Shown here one piece after another: positions 22,481-34,369 of a stretch of DNA of 64,000 nt. Source of the DNA: Aurelia coerulea (Eukaryota > Cnidaria > Scyphozoa > Semaeostomeae > Ulmaridae); the NCBI GenBank assembly GCA_039566865.1, contig CM076949.1:15910501-15974500 (forward strand). Reading direction: 5' to 3'. The notes below the pieces were generated by a model. It searched no databases, had not been told where the DNA came from, and saw only the letters and a list, made by a program, of their open reading frames with translations. Made by a program: the position numbers and the translations under genes. Position 1 is the first letter of the stretch, and each line of letters starts with the position of its first letter.

Positions 22481-23590
22481 CACGGCTATCCGTAAAACAT
22501 GGAGTGTGGAGTGATGGAATGGAACGACACAAGAAACTCTTATCAAAATATTGGCCTTTCACTTGTCAAATTCTTCTTCACCCGTTTAACGGGTGAGTTT
22601 TCAAAGTCCTACTGGCCATAACTGAGTCTCAGAAATAATGCTTGATTTACGCATTTTCACAGCCAAGATGACCCGATATCCGCTACCTGCAGTGAAATAT
22701 AAATTATTTTGATAAAAGAGAAGTGATTATTTCTGAAAAAGGCTAACATCAAACTCAACCATGATTTGAAACAATTGATAGCTGTTACTATTTCAAATTT
22801 TTCACAACGAGCATGATAATCCATTTCGCATTTTTCCTACCTCTTATCAATAACGAACAGGAGGACGGCACCTGTCGGTCTATCGCTTCAGATCATTCAT
22901 AATTTATAGTGTCCTTGTGTCTAGAGCGAAGCTTAATTGAAAGCATGACGAAATACGCTTGCCACATTCAAAACTCACGAGGACTGTTGTTGATGTGCTG
23001 TAGCAGCTAGTTTCATCTGGAGTTGATTCGTTTTATACCAGCAGTTACTGATGAAACAGAGCAGATTCTGTTGTACTCAATTCAGAATTGATGCAGTTTA
23101 TGTGAGTTTGCTTCATACAACTATTAAAAAATGCTTAGTCGTTTAGATGCATCTAGATAATCTCTTTTTTGTGGCCTATCACAGATGTATATCACTGTGC
23201 AGATGGATCCCCAAAGCACTTATCTATTCTAACATGCAGCTGTCATACCCGGTGTTTCAGAAAAAGTACCCCCTTTTGACTAACCAAAGGAACGAAATGA
23301 TAAGATATCGGGACTTTCTGATTACTAAGCTACATTTGTCAATCTTTAACTTGAATGCAAATACCTTGCATTTGATAATCGTCCACCTAACACCGGAGAT
23401 ACGAGTTGACAAAGTTAAAAGTTAGAGTGCACCTATTTCATATATTTCATATTCTAAACATACTTATACAGGGTAAAAAATTCAATAGATATTGTTTTAC
23501 AATTTGACCCTGTCAAAAATAAAGTTCCTAATATAATGCATATAATATAAACAAATTAGATAAAAATTTACACCTGAATACAAAAAATAT
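22481..23590. other. No recognisable gene
   Basis: AT-rich. The 92-codon frame at 23147-23425 has no motif. Nothing else is recognised. Confidence 0.5.
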
Positions 23591-26500
23591 CTGTACAAAA
23601 TTAAAGATTTTCGTACCCCAACAGTCTCAACCTTGAGTTAAAAGAGTAGACCGAGGGAGCCTCTCTGATATTGTCGTTAAAATTGTTCCACACTTTTGTA
23701 CCCCGGTAAGAGAATGCCTTTTGGCCACTTACTGTTCTCATTAACGGTCCTGCAAGATCATTTTAGTGTTTCTTAGCTCACGGGTGTGGAAATGTGATAG
23801 TCTTACGAAAAGATCACCGATGTACTGTGGCGCTAGATCGTTTAAAGATTTGTACATCATATAGTAGATGTCTCTTTCAAAATCATTTCTTTGATGGACG
23901 ACCAGCCTAGTTCTTTGCGTAACGGCACAGAAGGTGCATCGTAAGGACTACCCGTAACGATTCGGGCAGCCCTATTTTGTAGTTTTGTAGAGACTCTATT
24001 CTAGTAATACCACTACATCCCTAAACGGAGCAGCAATAGTTTAGATGTGGTTCTACAATACTACGATAAATGTCCTTCAATGTCTCCATAGATACAAAGT
24101 TTTTACAGTATTTCAAAGGCCAATTGCTCGAGAAACTTTCCCTTTTATACTCTCAATTTGGCACCTCCGTGTTAGACTGTTGTCTATTTGGAGACCAAGG
24201 TATTTTACTTTGCTCACTAAATCAATATCAGTACCACCAACGTTAAACACAGCACAGGTAAAAAAGCAGGCTGCACTGCCATTTTATTTACATTTTGCAT
24301 CGACCCAACTATCATAGCCTGTGTCTTGACGAAGCTCAAGAATTGCTTATTACCTTGAAACCATTTCTCAATATCAACAAGTTCAACGTTTAACAACATG
24401 TGCATTTCTTTCAAGTTTTGGAGGAATAGGAAATTATGGTATCATCAGCATACATGATACATGTTTGCCTCGGCCTTCTTCAGTGCAAAGGGAAGATCAT
24501 TTATATAAGCAGAAAATGAAGTCGTCCCAAACAGGACCCTTTCGGCACTCCGACATCAATATATTTGATGTCAGAAGAGACGCCGTTTACTTTGCAAAAC
24601 TGCTTTCGTTATTATTCAAATACGACCCGAACCAATCTTGTTCCAAGCCATTTTACCATAGAATTTCAACTTATTGAGAAGAATATCATGATCAACGGTA
24701 TCAAATGCCTTCATAAGGTCAATGAAGATCATAGCTGTAAATTTCCCTTTATCAATGTTAATAAACCAGTCATTCGTGCATTTTAAAAGGCAAGTGACAA
24801 CGGAGTGTAAAGAGCAAAAACCGGACTGTTGTATGCATATGAGCTTGTTTTCGTCCAGATAGCAAGACTGAATTATGTTTTTGCCGCTGACCGACAGGAC
24901 CTTGCGCCCCCGCATTTAGTTGGAATCTGTGAATCTGGAAGGTTGCCAGGAAAAACAAACAATAGACTTTCGAAGATTCCTGACCCCTGGGAATTTGCCT
25001 ATTGTCTTCGGTACTTGGCTAAATGCACAGGTTGGAAGTTAAAGATTACTTGGACGAGAGCTGAAGTTAATCAAACATTTTAAAGGGCTCCAAACATGTG
25101 GAATAGATATCGTGGTGATTGTTACAAAAGACGAAGAATTCAAGGATTTAATGTTTTTTAAAATACTCAAAAACTGGCCGCAGCCTTTTCACCATCATCT
25201 CTGAAATCCTTCTCCAAGATCTGAGCAACATTTTGAGCCAGGTGAGCTATTCGGGAAAATAGGGGATCATACTTCAATTTTTTATCGAAGTACCGGTGAT
25301 CTTCACATGGTTATCGGCCTAAGTATTTTGGTCTGCCAAAGTAAACCCTCCTAGTGTTTAAAATCCTTGAAATAAACAAGCAGTCAATTTATTTTTGAAG
25401 AGGTAAATACTTTGTTGTTTATTTCATTGAATTCCAAGCCTATTTGACTCTTCTGAGCCTCACAAGCCAAGAAATTTCAAGGTTAATAGATTTTGGTTCA
25501 AAAATAGTGAGGAAAAATGGATCGAATTTCTATGTAATTTGCAAAAAATCTGGCCGCAGCCTTTTCAGGAAACTTTTTGTATTGATCGAAATTTTATTTG
25601 GCTGTCAGAAAATCGTATCGGTACCGCCGGGAAAATAGGGGATGACATCGTAAAAATTAGATATCTACGTGTTGGTTTTATGCTGATTTCCCAGCCAGCC
25701 ATCTTTGTTTGTTTATCTAGCAGCCGCAAACAATGGAGAGCAACGACAACAGCTCAAGGTGAAGTCAAAATTATACCCCCGTCCTTAGCCTATGTTAGCA
25801 TTTATTACTTGATGTTTGGTTTGATGTACCAGGGGGTCAGTTTTTGATAGATTGGGCCAAAATTCTCGTTGTTTTGAAGTATATCGCAAATTTCTTGTGA
25901 CATTGATTTCATGTTTGTATTCCCTTTATGGCAAATTGGTCGTTGAGCAAAGCTAATTTTTTACATTTTACAGAACAATTTTTACTTCAAGGTAAGCATG
26001 ACTGCGTTCAGAAAATATTACTCGCTCATCGATGTTACTCGCAGTGACGCACGTCGGGCGGGAAGTTTTAGTCCATCGAAGGGTTAGTCGAGAGAGCAGA
26101 AACTCCAGGCTTTGCAAGAGATTTTTATTGCCCAGAATCCAATAGTTTGATTTCTTTACAACAGTGGCTTGCGATTAATAAACTGGGTAAAACTCCGCGG
26201 GTTCCTTGTGTGTATAACTGTTTTGTTTTGGGATGTTCTCCGTATTTCAGGTATTTCAGTTTGAGCTCTTTCCATGTGACCTTCACCTATGCTCGTTGTT
26301 GTTGCTGTTATGGTTTCAGCTGTGGTCAGTTCTAGAATTGAGGAAAGGAGCGTTTGTAATAATGCTGATTTCCCCCATTGCCTCGGTTTCGAGGGATTTC
26401 TGCGCGCGCATAAAAAACATAATTCAGTCTTGCTCGTCCAGATATCTACATAATTGGTGGTATACGAGCTTTTCAAATAATCTAGAAACAGCTGGTAGAA

Positions 26501-27000
26501 CATATATTGGCCTGTAGTTTGATCTTTCATCAGATGGGCCCTCCTTAAATATGGGAGCTACTCTAGCAACTTTCCAGCTGTCAGGGAAAACTCCAGAAGA
26601 TAAGGAAAGGTTCAAAATATCACAGAATGAATCAGAAATAACAGGAAAGGCTACTCTTAAGAAATAGCTATCAATGTTATCCATACCAGACCCATGGGAG
26701 GTCTTGATCTTATCTAAGGCCTTTTCGATGGTCCTCTTTTCGATAGCTACGATTTACGAATCTGAATGGTTTTCTCCCATTCGAGAGATTTGATATTTCT
26801 TATTGATGAGACAGAAGGGGATTAGCCTGATCAGGTATTTTGTCACTGAGATTCTTTCCCACACTGCAGAAATACTTGTTAATCGAGTTTAACTAATAGC
26901 GATAGCATTATCTGTATTTATCTCCTGTCCGTTCACTTTTAGGGAACCTGAAACCAGATGTTATGAAAAAAGGGCCTTGCCACGATGATTTGACATCACA
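23591..27000 (-). pseudogene. Decayed non-LTR (LINE) retrotransposon, split by a DNA transposon
   Basis: Minus-strand fragments occur in the correct order. Around 26840 is a VGKNLSDKIPDQ-like phrase; 26684-26434 gives the early reverse transcriptase (SWKVARVAPIFKEG, SNYRPI); 24861-24640 gives FIDLMKAFDTVDHDILL. The YADD region near 24460 and the thumb and C-terminal region (SIVEPHLNYCCSVWGC-like, LQNRAARIV-like) follow down to about 23600. Many frameshifts and stops show it is dead. The block between 24862 and 26433 is a later insertion. The style resembles CR1/L2-type LINEs; the clade is not certain. Bases 24851-24861 and 26434-26444 are the duplicated target inside the RT coding region. Confidence 0.8.
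24862..26433. mobile_element. 1.57-kb Mutator-like non-autonomous element with perfect 11-bp target duplication
   Basis: It starts GCAAGACTGAATTATG and ends with the exact reverse complement; inverted ends match for 21 bp. TCGTCCAGATA lies on both sides (24851-24861 and 26434-26444). It interrupts a LINE reverse transcriptase whose reading resumes on the other side. Inside, a segment with CTGGCCGCAGCCTTTTCA occurs twice (about 25172 and 25549). No transposase is encoded. Confidence 0.88.
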
Positions 27001-27215
27001 GGCATTTTCCAAAGGAATTCTCAACTTTGCTTTTTAGAATTATACTTTGAGATGTTTCAATTGTTCTTGAAATTACTTTTCTTTGGGGAATGGGCCCTTG
27101 CACTCCATTCCATTGCAAAAGTGTTTTGTATCAAAGAATAGGAGAAGGGGAACAGCACGCTTATTTTGGAGCAGTAGCACGAGTTTATCATTTTTAACAC
27201 ATTTTTATCCTATTC

Positions 27216-27345
27216 GTTAAGGTAACTCTGCTTTCCACTCTAATGCACAGCGAGATGCCGTTTCGCAAAACCACTCTCCTCAGAAAACAGTTAATTTCTC
27301 CAATATTATTCGGCCTATCAAAAAGTGGTAAAAAGGATGTTGTTC
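27216..27345. mobile_element. Solo end of the 1555-2565 foldback family
   Basis: TTAAGGTAACTCTGCTTTCC, CCACTCTCCTCA and AAAAAGGATGTTGTTC match the right arm of the element at 1555-2565 in reverse complement, then similarity stops near 27345. It is a fragment or solitary terminus. Confidence 0.7.
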
Positions 27346-28031
27346 TGTATAAAGATAGGCACTAAATCCTAACTGGCTAACGATCTTGGCACGCGACACG
27401 CTCTGAAACCAATCAATGGAACGGAAAACCGACCGGGAGATTTGAAAAGTCAAATTTAGGCCGTTTTTGGACGATTTTACCACCCTTCACCAAAAAAAGA
27501 TTGTACGGAAGGAAAATTAAGATTTTCATAAAATTCCTTCACAGACGTGTTCCCAATACTTGAATACATGCCTGTTCACGGGGGCTAAGAATTATCTCAA
27601 AATCTGGAGAAATGCTGAAGTTTTGAATTTGACCTCACTGACCTCACTGTAGCGTGTCATAGTAAAAACCTCAGTAAACACAGAAACGTATTCTTCACAT
27701 GAATCTGGAGACTAAATACTTTGCTTCGAAGTTCTTATTCTGTGTGTTTAAGAATCTTTAGAACATCTTAAAGATGCCAAACTTAGAGCACTACAGTATC
27801 TGAATCTGTTTTAGTTTGAAGCTAACATGAATACCACCGGTGATTTTCAATATTTAATGCTGAGGGGTAGGTGAAAATGGGAAGATTTGCACTGCACTGG
27901 CCTAATAAAACATCACACTGTCGTTATAAATAAGGACGAATTAACAGATACTTACATTTCTATCTTGCAAAATGAGGACCACAAAACTGAAAATATGAAG
28001 CAGCACAAATGCCAAACGTATTTCAACTGGT
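27346..28031. other. No recognisable gene
   Basis: Contains short direct repeats (TGACCTCACTGACC) but no convincing reading frame, apart from the tail of the frame in the palindrome arm (27941-28031). Confidence 0.45.
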
Positions 28032-28142
28032 TTTAATGGCAAAAAGCCACTTTTTTGACAGTAATCTGCAGCCAGTTTCTCCAACAAATCGTTCAGACTT
28101 TCCTCTTGCAACATCATTGACAACAGAAAGGGCGCGAAAATT

Positions 28143-28451
28143 TCAGTGATCAGCTGCATGCTTGCTAGTCATCATCAAATAACATACAATTCCAATGAAC
28201 TTTGAATAAATAACAATTATTTCAGGAATGGCAAGAGCTGTAACATCCAACGTGGCCAGAACGAACGATTTTGTGATGTCCTCTTCGAAAACCATTGCTC
28301 CCATTCCTTTATCCAATTCTGCTCTCATCTTTGTGAGATCATAAGAGTGGGAATCAGCAATTACATGAACCAAAACATCATATAAATTCATGAATTGTGT
28401 CCCTTGCTTTTTAGCACAAGAAATGGCTATCATCTCGTCTAGCAGGTACAT
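28143..28451 (-). CDS. Unknown ORF in left palindrome arm (102 codons)
   Basis: I do not recognise the product. It is acidic and helical-looking, with a run of hydrophobic residues near the C-terminus (VIYSKFIGIVCYL) that could be a single membrane or core helix. A second frame overlaps its end (28159 down to about 28032; MQLITEIFAPFLLSMMLQEE), so the two may be exons or a frameshifted whole. GTATGT within the first frame may be a donor, but no suitable acceptor is near. The same protein, identical over the 102 residues, is encoded in the other arm. Confidence 0.4.
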   Translation of the reverse strand: MYLLDEMIAISCAKKQGTQFMNLYDVLVHVIADSHSYDLTKMRAELDKGMGAMVFEEDITKSFVLATLDVTALAIPEIIVIYSKFIGIVCYLMMTSKHAADH

Positions 28452-28872
28452 GAAATGAATATGAAATACTAAACTTAATTTTGCGAAAGATCACAATAAC
28501 GACGAACGGAAGAAATGTACATCTTGTTTTTAATGTGAAAAATAGATTGGCCATTTCTGCAAAATAACATTTGAAATACTATTTTTACAGCTCCTCATCT
28601 CAATTTCACAGTTTGTGTGGATATCATAGAAAAATATCTATCTTTGGACTACCAGAGGTCATCCATTATAAAATCACTCCTTTACGGTCAAACAACACAG
28701 TAGAATAGAGCACAACTGGACATAACACTTTGTAGACTCAACGCATATTTTCTGTGAGATGATAAAACTTCGACCCCCCATAGACTGAAGTTTCTTAGAA
28801 TTCTTATTCTCGTTTGACCGTATAGGGGTGATTTTGTAATGGATGACCTCTGGTAGTCCAAAGATAGATATT

Positions 28873-30037
28873 CAGGGGCGTAGCCAAAGGGGGGTGCGGG
28901 GGGTGCCGCACCCCCCAACATTCAGTTTGTCGGCAAATTGATAATATCTGTCGGCAAATCAAAAACGTTTCCTTGGTACTGGTACTACTGAGTGTCTGTC
29001 GGCGAATACAGTTTCCAAATCTTTCAAAAGGTTGGTGTGAAACTCAGTGACCGATTTCTTTGAACTGAATGACTGAACGATCTTGGGTCTTGGGAGAGGC
29101 ATTCTAAGCCAAAGTAGAATGCATATTCTCAAAATTTTCCTGGTGGCTTTGCCCCCGGGGGGGGGGGGGGTACTTCATTGTCAACATGATTCGACCTGAA
29201 TCTGGACTTTGAGAAAAGGACCCATTCGTATGACAGAATATTCAAAAATTTCCAGCCCATTTGCATGAATATCAGGAAATTTTTGACCCATGTGTATGAA
29301 TTTGTCGATTTGAAACAAAGGAAAATTTCAGTTTTTTGCGTGGATTATCATTATGGGGCCGATTGATAAGAAAATTCTCAAAGAACTACCCATCTACCAG
29401 AATTGTGGTTAAAAACAGACCCATATGTAGAGAATTTCGGATGAAAAAACCCATCCATATGAGCGGCACGTCCAGTACAACTTAACAATGAAGTACCCCC
29501 CCCGGGGCTTTGCCCCCAGACCTACTTATTTCAAGATTCCATTTGTCTTAACCTGTGCGTGTCATTGGCTATAGGGTTCCCTATTTGCTACTGCTCCTTC
29601 AAGCAATTTCCTCAAAATAATTTGAAGAGCTAACTGTACTCTGACATGTTCGTTTACTTTCCTAGATTAACTTGCTAAGATGGGTATAAATTCTCAATGC
29701 AAATTCAATAAAACATCCTGCCCATTTTGTGTTCATTGCAGGCATTTTTACGATGCAAAATAAAACTTAAATGGGCGTTTCCCTCATTTTCCGAGCGTCT
29801 AAAGGGCGTGGTCACAAAAAATTGTCTAGCCCACGCCCCATAAACCCCCCCCTCCACTCATCAAGTGCTGCGTATGCCCCTGAAATACTATGCCAAGTGT
29901 CTACATTTTCAATTTAATCATCCATTGCTTATACGTTTCAAACTTTGATGATATATAATGGTATTTTCGTTTTTTTTTCGGCAAATTGGGGTGTCTGCAC
30001 CCCCCCCCCCCAACAATTTTCTTTAGCTTCGCCCCTG
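28873..30037. mobile_element. hAT-like non-autonomous element, perfect 8-bp duplication
   Basis: Ends CAGGGGCGTAGC and GCTTCGCCCCTG are inverted (one mismatch). TAGATATT is duplicated exactly at 28865-28872 and 30038-30045. It contains C/G tracts near each end and two TGTCGGCAAAT phrases shared with the 7.1-kb element at 32162. It carries a nested insertion at about 29152-29505. Confidence 0.9.
29152..29505. mobile_element. Nested GGGGGTAC-ended element
   Basis: The left side reads CCCCCGGGG..GGTACTTCATTGT and the right side ACAATGAAGTACCCC..CCGGGG, inverted. GGCTTTGCCCC lies on both sides, the apparent target duplication. A sister copy with the same style of ends is at 59094-59377. Confidence 0.75.
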
Positions 30038-30175
30038 TAGATATTTTTCTATGATATCCACACAAACTGTGAAATTGATATGAGGAGCTGTAAAAATAGT
30101 ATTTCAAATGTTATTTTGCAAAAATGGCCAATCTATTTTTCACATTAAAAACAAGATGTACATTTCTTCCGTTCG

Positions 30176-30707
30176 TTGTTATTGTTATCTTTCGCAAAAT
30201 TAAGTTTAGTATTTCATATTCATTTCATGTACCTGCTAGACGAGATGATAGCCATTTCTTGTGCTAAAAAGCAAGGGACACAATTCATGAATTTATATGA
30301 TGTTTTGGTTCATGTAATTGCTGATTCCCACTCTTATGATCTCACAAAGATGAGAGCAGAATTGGATAAAGGAATGGGAGCAATGGTTTTCGAAGAGGAC
30401 ATCACAAAATCGTTCGTTCTGGCCACGTTGGATGTTACAGCTCTTGCCATTCCTGAAATAATTGTTATTTATTCAAAGTTCATTGGAATTGTATGTTATT
30501 TGATGATGACTAGCAAGCATGCAGCTGATCACTGAAATTTTCGCGCCCTTTCTGTTGTCAATGATGTTGCAAGAGGAAAATCTGAACGATTTGTTGGAGA
30601 AACTGGCTGCAGATTACGGTCAAAAAAGTGGATTTTTGCCATTAAAGTTAGTTGACGGAGCTACAGCCAACGGCTTTCTAAAAATAACTTCAATTCAACT
30701 CAATTGA
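30176..30707 (+). CDS. Unknown ORFs in right palindrome arm (copy of 28032-28451)
   Basis: The first frame, 30176-30535, repeats the left-arm product exactly over its last 102 codons and extends it upstream by 17. The second frame, 30519-30707, starts MQLITEIFAPFL and differs from the left-arm copy at Asn/Ser and Gly/Cys before the arms diverge at about 30646 (after LPLK). Because the duplication is recent, identity alone does not prove coding constraint. Function unknown. Confidence 0.38.
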
Positions 30708-30713
30708 AATGAA

Positions 30714-30914
30714 TTGACCAATTTTGATGTACAAAGACGAGACCTCCTCGCTGGAATCTATGCATTAATACGACCACTTGGATATGTAAATCTTGCAAAT
30801 GAAGTTTTACTACAACTTTTATTGTATGGCAATAAAGATTTTCCTATTTCACTAAATAGACAAATTCTTGAGCTAACGCTACATTTTATCCATGAAACTG
30901 GTCGATTCGAGTGA
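30714..30914 (+). pseudogene. LINE reverse transcriptase C-terminal remnant
   Basis: The frame has VQRRDLLAGIYALIRPLGY, NLANEVLLQLLLYGNKDFP and a terminal HETGRFE. It matches the end of the LINE at 35767-36824 (LLAGISILIRPFGY, LLQILLYGDKTFP, HSTGRFE) and stops at the equivalent codon. Confidence 0.82.
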
Positions 30915-30995
30915 ATTTCTGTAGCCACTTAACCATCCCATTATAAGCCACCCGTTTTTGTCCCATAGTTAAAGAAGTTTCTTTTCCTTTATGCA

Positions 30996-31686
30996 GTGCT
31001 TCCACTTGGAAGGAAATTTCCTTCCAGAAGGAAATTTGAGGAATAGAAAGGAAAAAAGAAGGAAATGAAAATTTGGAGGAAATTGGAAGGAAATTTGACT
31101 ATAAAGTGAGAAATTTGAAGGAAATCTGGAAGAGACACTTTTTAGCTCAAAATAATTGGTTTCTTGTGTTGATAATCTTCAGATAACAGTGCAAAATATC
31201 ACCACAGTGCAATGGCTGCAGATTCCTCATGCTCAGGCCTTTTTAGCCTTCATGACTGGAGTGGAGAGTGGTTTATAGAAATCGAATTGAGTTGAATGGA
31301 AATTTTGTCCCACTGAATTTTTAAACTTCCATTCAATTCAATTCCATCTTAGATAGGAAGACGGCCTTTGTGTTGGAATACGCAGAAATTTTTTGCATTT
31401 CTTCTCTCAGACTACAGTTCTTTTGTTGAAAAAAAATCCGTAAAAAATCGCCAAAAATCCCATTTAAAAAAATCTCGTGCGCCTTTTCGGAAGAGTGGTA
31501 GAACCCTCGGACTTACGAAAAGACGTTCTTTGATGTTTCTGGTCTCATTTTTTCTATTTGAACATTACTTTTCTGTATAATACGTGGAAGGAAATTGGAA
31601 AGAAATACTTAGGTATCTGGAAGGAAATCTGAGGAAAAAGAAGGAAAAAAAGAGGAAATCCTGTTTTGGAAAAGTGGAAGCACTGT
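30996..31686. mobile_element. GGAAGG-rich element with CAGTGCTTCCAC ends
   Basis: CAGTGCTTCCACTT at 30996 is mirrored by AAGTGGAAGCACTG ending at 31686. The subterminal regions are dense in AAGGAAATTTGAGG-type repeats in both halves. The 8-bp flanks agree only partly, so the target duplication is unproven. It truncates the exon to its right. Confidence 0.65.
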
Positions 31687-32028
31687 CTTTTCGTGGAACT
31701 TTCTTGCATACGAATATCTTCCAGCATGTGAATATATCCATCCTCCAGCTTTTCAGATTTTGTCATGCACGGACTGAGTTTTGGGGGAGTTTCGTACGTC
31801 TTCGGCAACGATCGGCCTAGGCGCGTAACTCAACTGTTTCCAAAATCCATTCTGTTAGTGTTGTCTCTGCTGAAGTCTCGAAGCCTAATAACAACCGGAT
31901 ATCGTAGTGCTCGTCCAACAACTCCTTTTCCTTTTACCTGTACCCCAAAAACAAAGTGTACAACTTTCCAACTCGTTGAGTTCGCTAGTTTCTTTGCAGG
32001 AGAGCACAACTCTGAATCCGTTAGCCAT
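31687..32028 (-). pseudogene. Two-exon 5' fragment of an unknown gene, cut by a transposon
   Basis: Exon 1 (31938-32028) starts MANGFRVVLSCKETSELNEL and ends GTACAG|GTAAAAG in phase 1. The acceptor CGCGCCTAG at 31817-31818 opens exon 2 in the matching phase. Exon 2 encodes LPKTYETPPKLSPCMTKSEK and a following acidic stretch to 31687, where the terminus of the element 30996-31686 takes over the frame. I do not recognise the protein. The consistent phase and codon composition argue that this was a real gene; no remaining exon was found beyond the transposon. Confidence 0.42.
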
Positions 32029-32671
32029 TTTGAATTTGTTTGATCTCGAGAAAACCTGATCACGTGAAAGTGGTGATCACCATAGGAGTTCTCAATTTTC
32101 ATTGGCTAAGAAGCAAGATCTATTTTTAGCTTGCCTAGCTCCCTGCATATGCAGGCCTGGACAGGGCCGTAGCTACATTGGGGGTGCTGGGGGTGCGGCG
32201 CCCCCCCCCCCCCCCCCCCCCTGGCCAAATCTCAGTCGGCAAATCAAGTAAAATTTACACTCAGTCGGCAAATTCCTGAGATCGGAACAAGAGCAGTTCA
32301 GCCTTGCCAAGTTACGTTAAGTCACAATACAAAGTTCGTTAACGTTAATTTTGCATAGCAGAATTTCTGCTCGTCGTTTAGATTACGAGAACGAACATTT
32401 TTTGTAGCCTTATTGTTTTTTATCTAACATTTGTGTGAAGCTCTGTTGTTATCACATTTTTTATAACTGTCCAGGCACCAAGGAACAGACATTCCCCTAC
32501 CAGAGGGTAACCAATATGATTATCGGGAATCGCCACTTTTCTGGAATTATGAGCCGGGAATCGTCAGATTTTTCAGTTTGGCAACAGCTTTCGGGAAGCA
32601 GGATTGGCCCATATTGAAAAACTGGGGCTAGATTCATTGCTTCAGCCTCACGTGATGTGCCTTATTTCGGC

Positions 32672-33230
32672 AGTTACGTGGCCACGGATGGGGTTGTCAA
32701 AAGATGGTCCTCGAGGTTCTTTCAAAATGAAGAGAAAGTAGCTGTGTATAGGCAGGGAAGGGTAAGACTTTTTCTGGGAAATGCTGGATGTTGACTGGGA
32801 AAGTCATTTTAAGTAAAGGTTGGTGTTTGAAAATTATTCCACACGAACTATCATGTAATTGTCAAGGCATCCATTATGGGGGCAGGCAGATGGATTGTTA
32901 GAATCGTTCCAGGATAAGGTAAAATTGTGTTTGCACACAAATTTTCCTGAATGTTGTGATTCATAGATTCGTAGATAATTGTTACAAATTGGCATTCTAA
33001 GCCAAAGAAAACTGCGTTTACTCAAAAAGTTTTCTGGGGATGTTATAATTTGTAAGATTATACCTGTTACAAAATTTTCAATTTTAGCACCACTGATGTT
33101 GGATCGCTAGAAGTGTTCTAAGCCAAAGTAGAGGGCGTTTCATCAAAATTTAGCTGGGAGCTTGGCCCCCAGACCCCTTCATGTTAATACCCTCCCCCTT
33201 AATTTGCACTGGCCACGACGCTGCCCATTG
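32672..33230. mobile_element. Degraded relative of the nested hAT-like element
   Basis: AAAGATGGTCCTCGAG and AGCTG(T/G)GTATAGG are shared with the start of the element at 34035. CATTCTAAGCCAAAG repeats and a closing CTGGCCACGACGCTG resemble its end. No duplication is visible. Confidence 0.5.
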
Positions 33231-34369
33231 CATTTGATCGCACATTAAAGCCCCTCATCATGAACTGCTCTAGAAGAGGATGGAAGAGACTTTAGAAATA
33301 ATGTTAAATTACGATAAAAAAAGACGTACATAATGTTAAACCAAGATGTTATAAAGTTCTTTATGATATCTTGCTTAAACTGAATGATAATTCTAGTCAA
33401 AAGCAGAGGGAATGCCTCTCCGGGTACGATCAAACGTCGTGAAAATGATGAATCTAGGTTTTGATGTACTTTAGGAAAGACAGCGGGAATTCGGTAAACA
33501 GTCCTGCCGTGCTGGGGCGCTTCAGCCCCCCCCCCCCCCCCTCCAATAATTTGCTGCAGTCCGTTAACTTTTTGTACACGAAAAAGGCTGTGAAAGCCAA
33601 GCTCTTGGAAATGAAGATTCAAACTTATTTGTATTCGAGGAAGTTACCAGAATGCATCAAGCTATCACTTTCAAGTTTCATATTATTATGCAATTCAAAA
33701 ATGATCTATTTCCTCGTGATATTGAACTCCTATTTTCAAAATTTTCCTGGAAAGGCCCTTATCAGTCAGAGAGTCACGATCCATTGTTTCTTTAAAAGGC
33801 AAATTCTTCTAAAATGGGGTGTTTTCTAACGATCTAAAGGGCGTGGTCATGAAGAGTTTTCCCGGGGGCGAGCCCTCGCACCCCCGTTGTTACTTGCTAA
33901 GCTCGCATCAAATTCCAGCCCCCGATATGAATATCGCTCCGTGACGGGCCTGACGGGAATCAGGAATTTGGCTGGAAACGTAACGGAAATTCGGGAGCCT
34001 ATTGGGTGCCTTCTTACCAGAACAATATCTAAATCAGTGGCATGGCAACGGGGGGGTGGGGGGTATGGGAGGCAATTGCCCCCCCCCCACTTTTGTCGAA
34101 AGATGGTCCTCGAGATTCCTCTAAAACCGAGGTGAAAATAGCTGGGTATAGGTTGGGTAAGAATTTTGCGAGAAATATCAAATCTTCCATTTTACCACTG
34201 GCAAGGATGACATTGGGAGATGCATTCTAAGCCAAAGTAAAGGATCCTTCTTCAAAAATTTTCCTCGGGCTCTGATTTATAGCATAATTGTCACAACGAT
34301 CAAGATTTCCTTGTTAGTCCGGTCTGCTAGCATAATAATCGTGCAAAATATGATACCAGCATGAAACTT

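Larger units (their letters stand above)
28032..30646. repeat. Large recent palindrome (arms about 660 bp) with a hAT element in one arm
   Basis: The left arm, 28032-28693, is the near-identical reverse complement of 28812-28872 plus 30046-30646; the spacer is about 118 bp. The right arm is split by the element at 28873-30037 with its 8-bp duplication. Over most of the arms I see about 99% identity, so the inversion is young or kept alike by gene conversion. It could be a duplicated host segment or the ends of a large foldback element. Confidence 0.85.
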
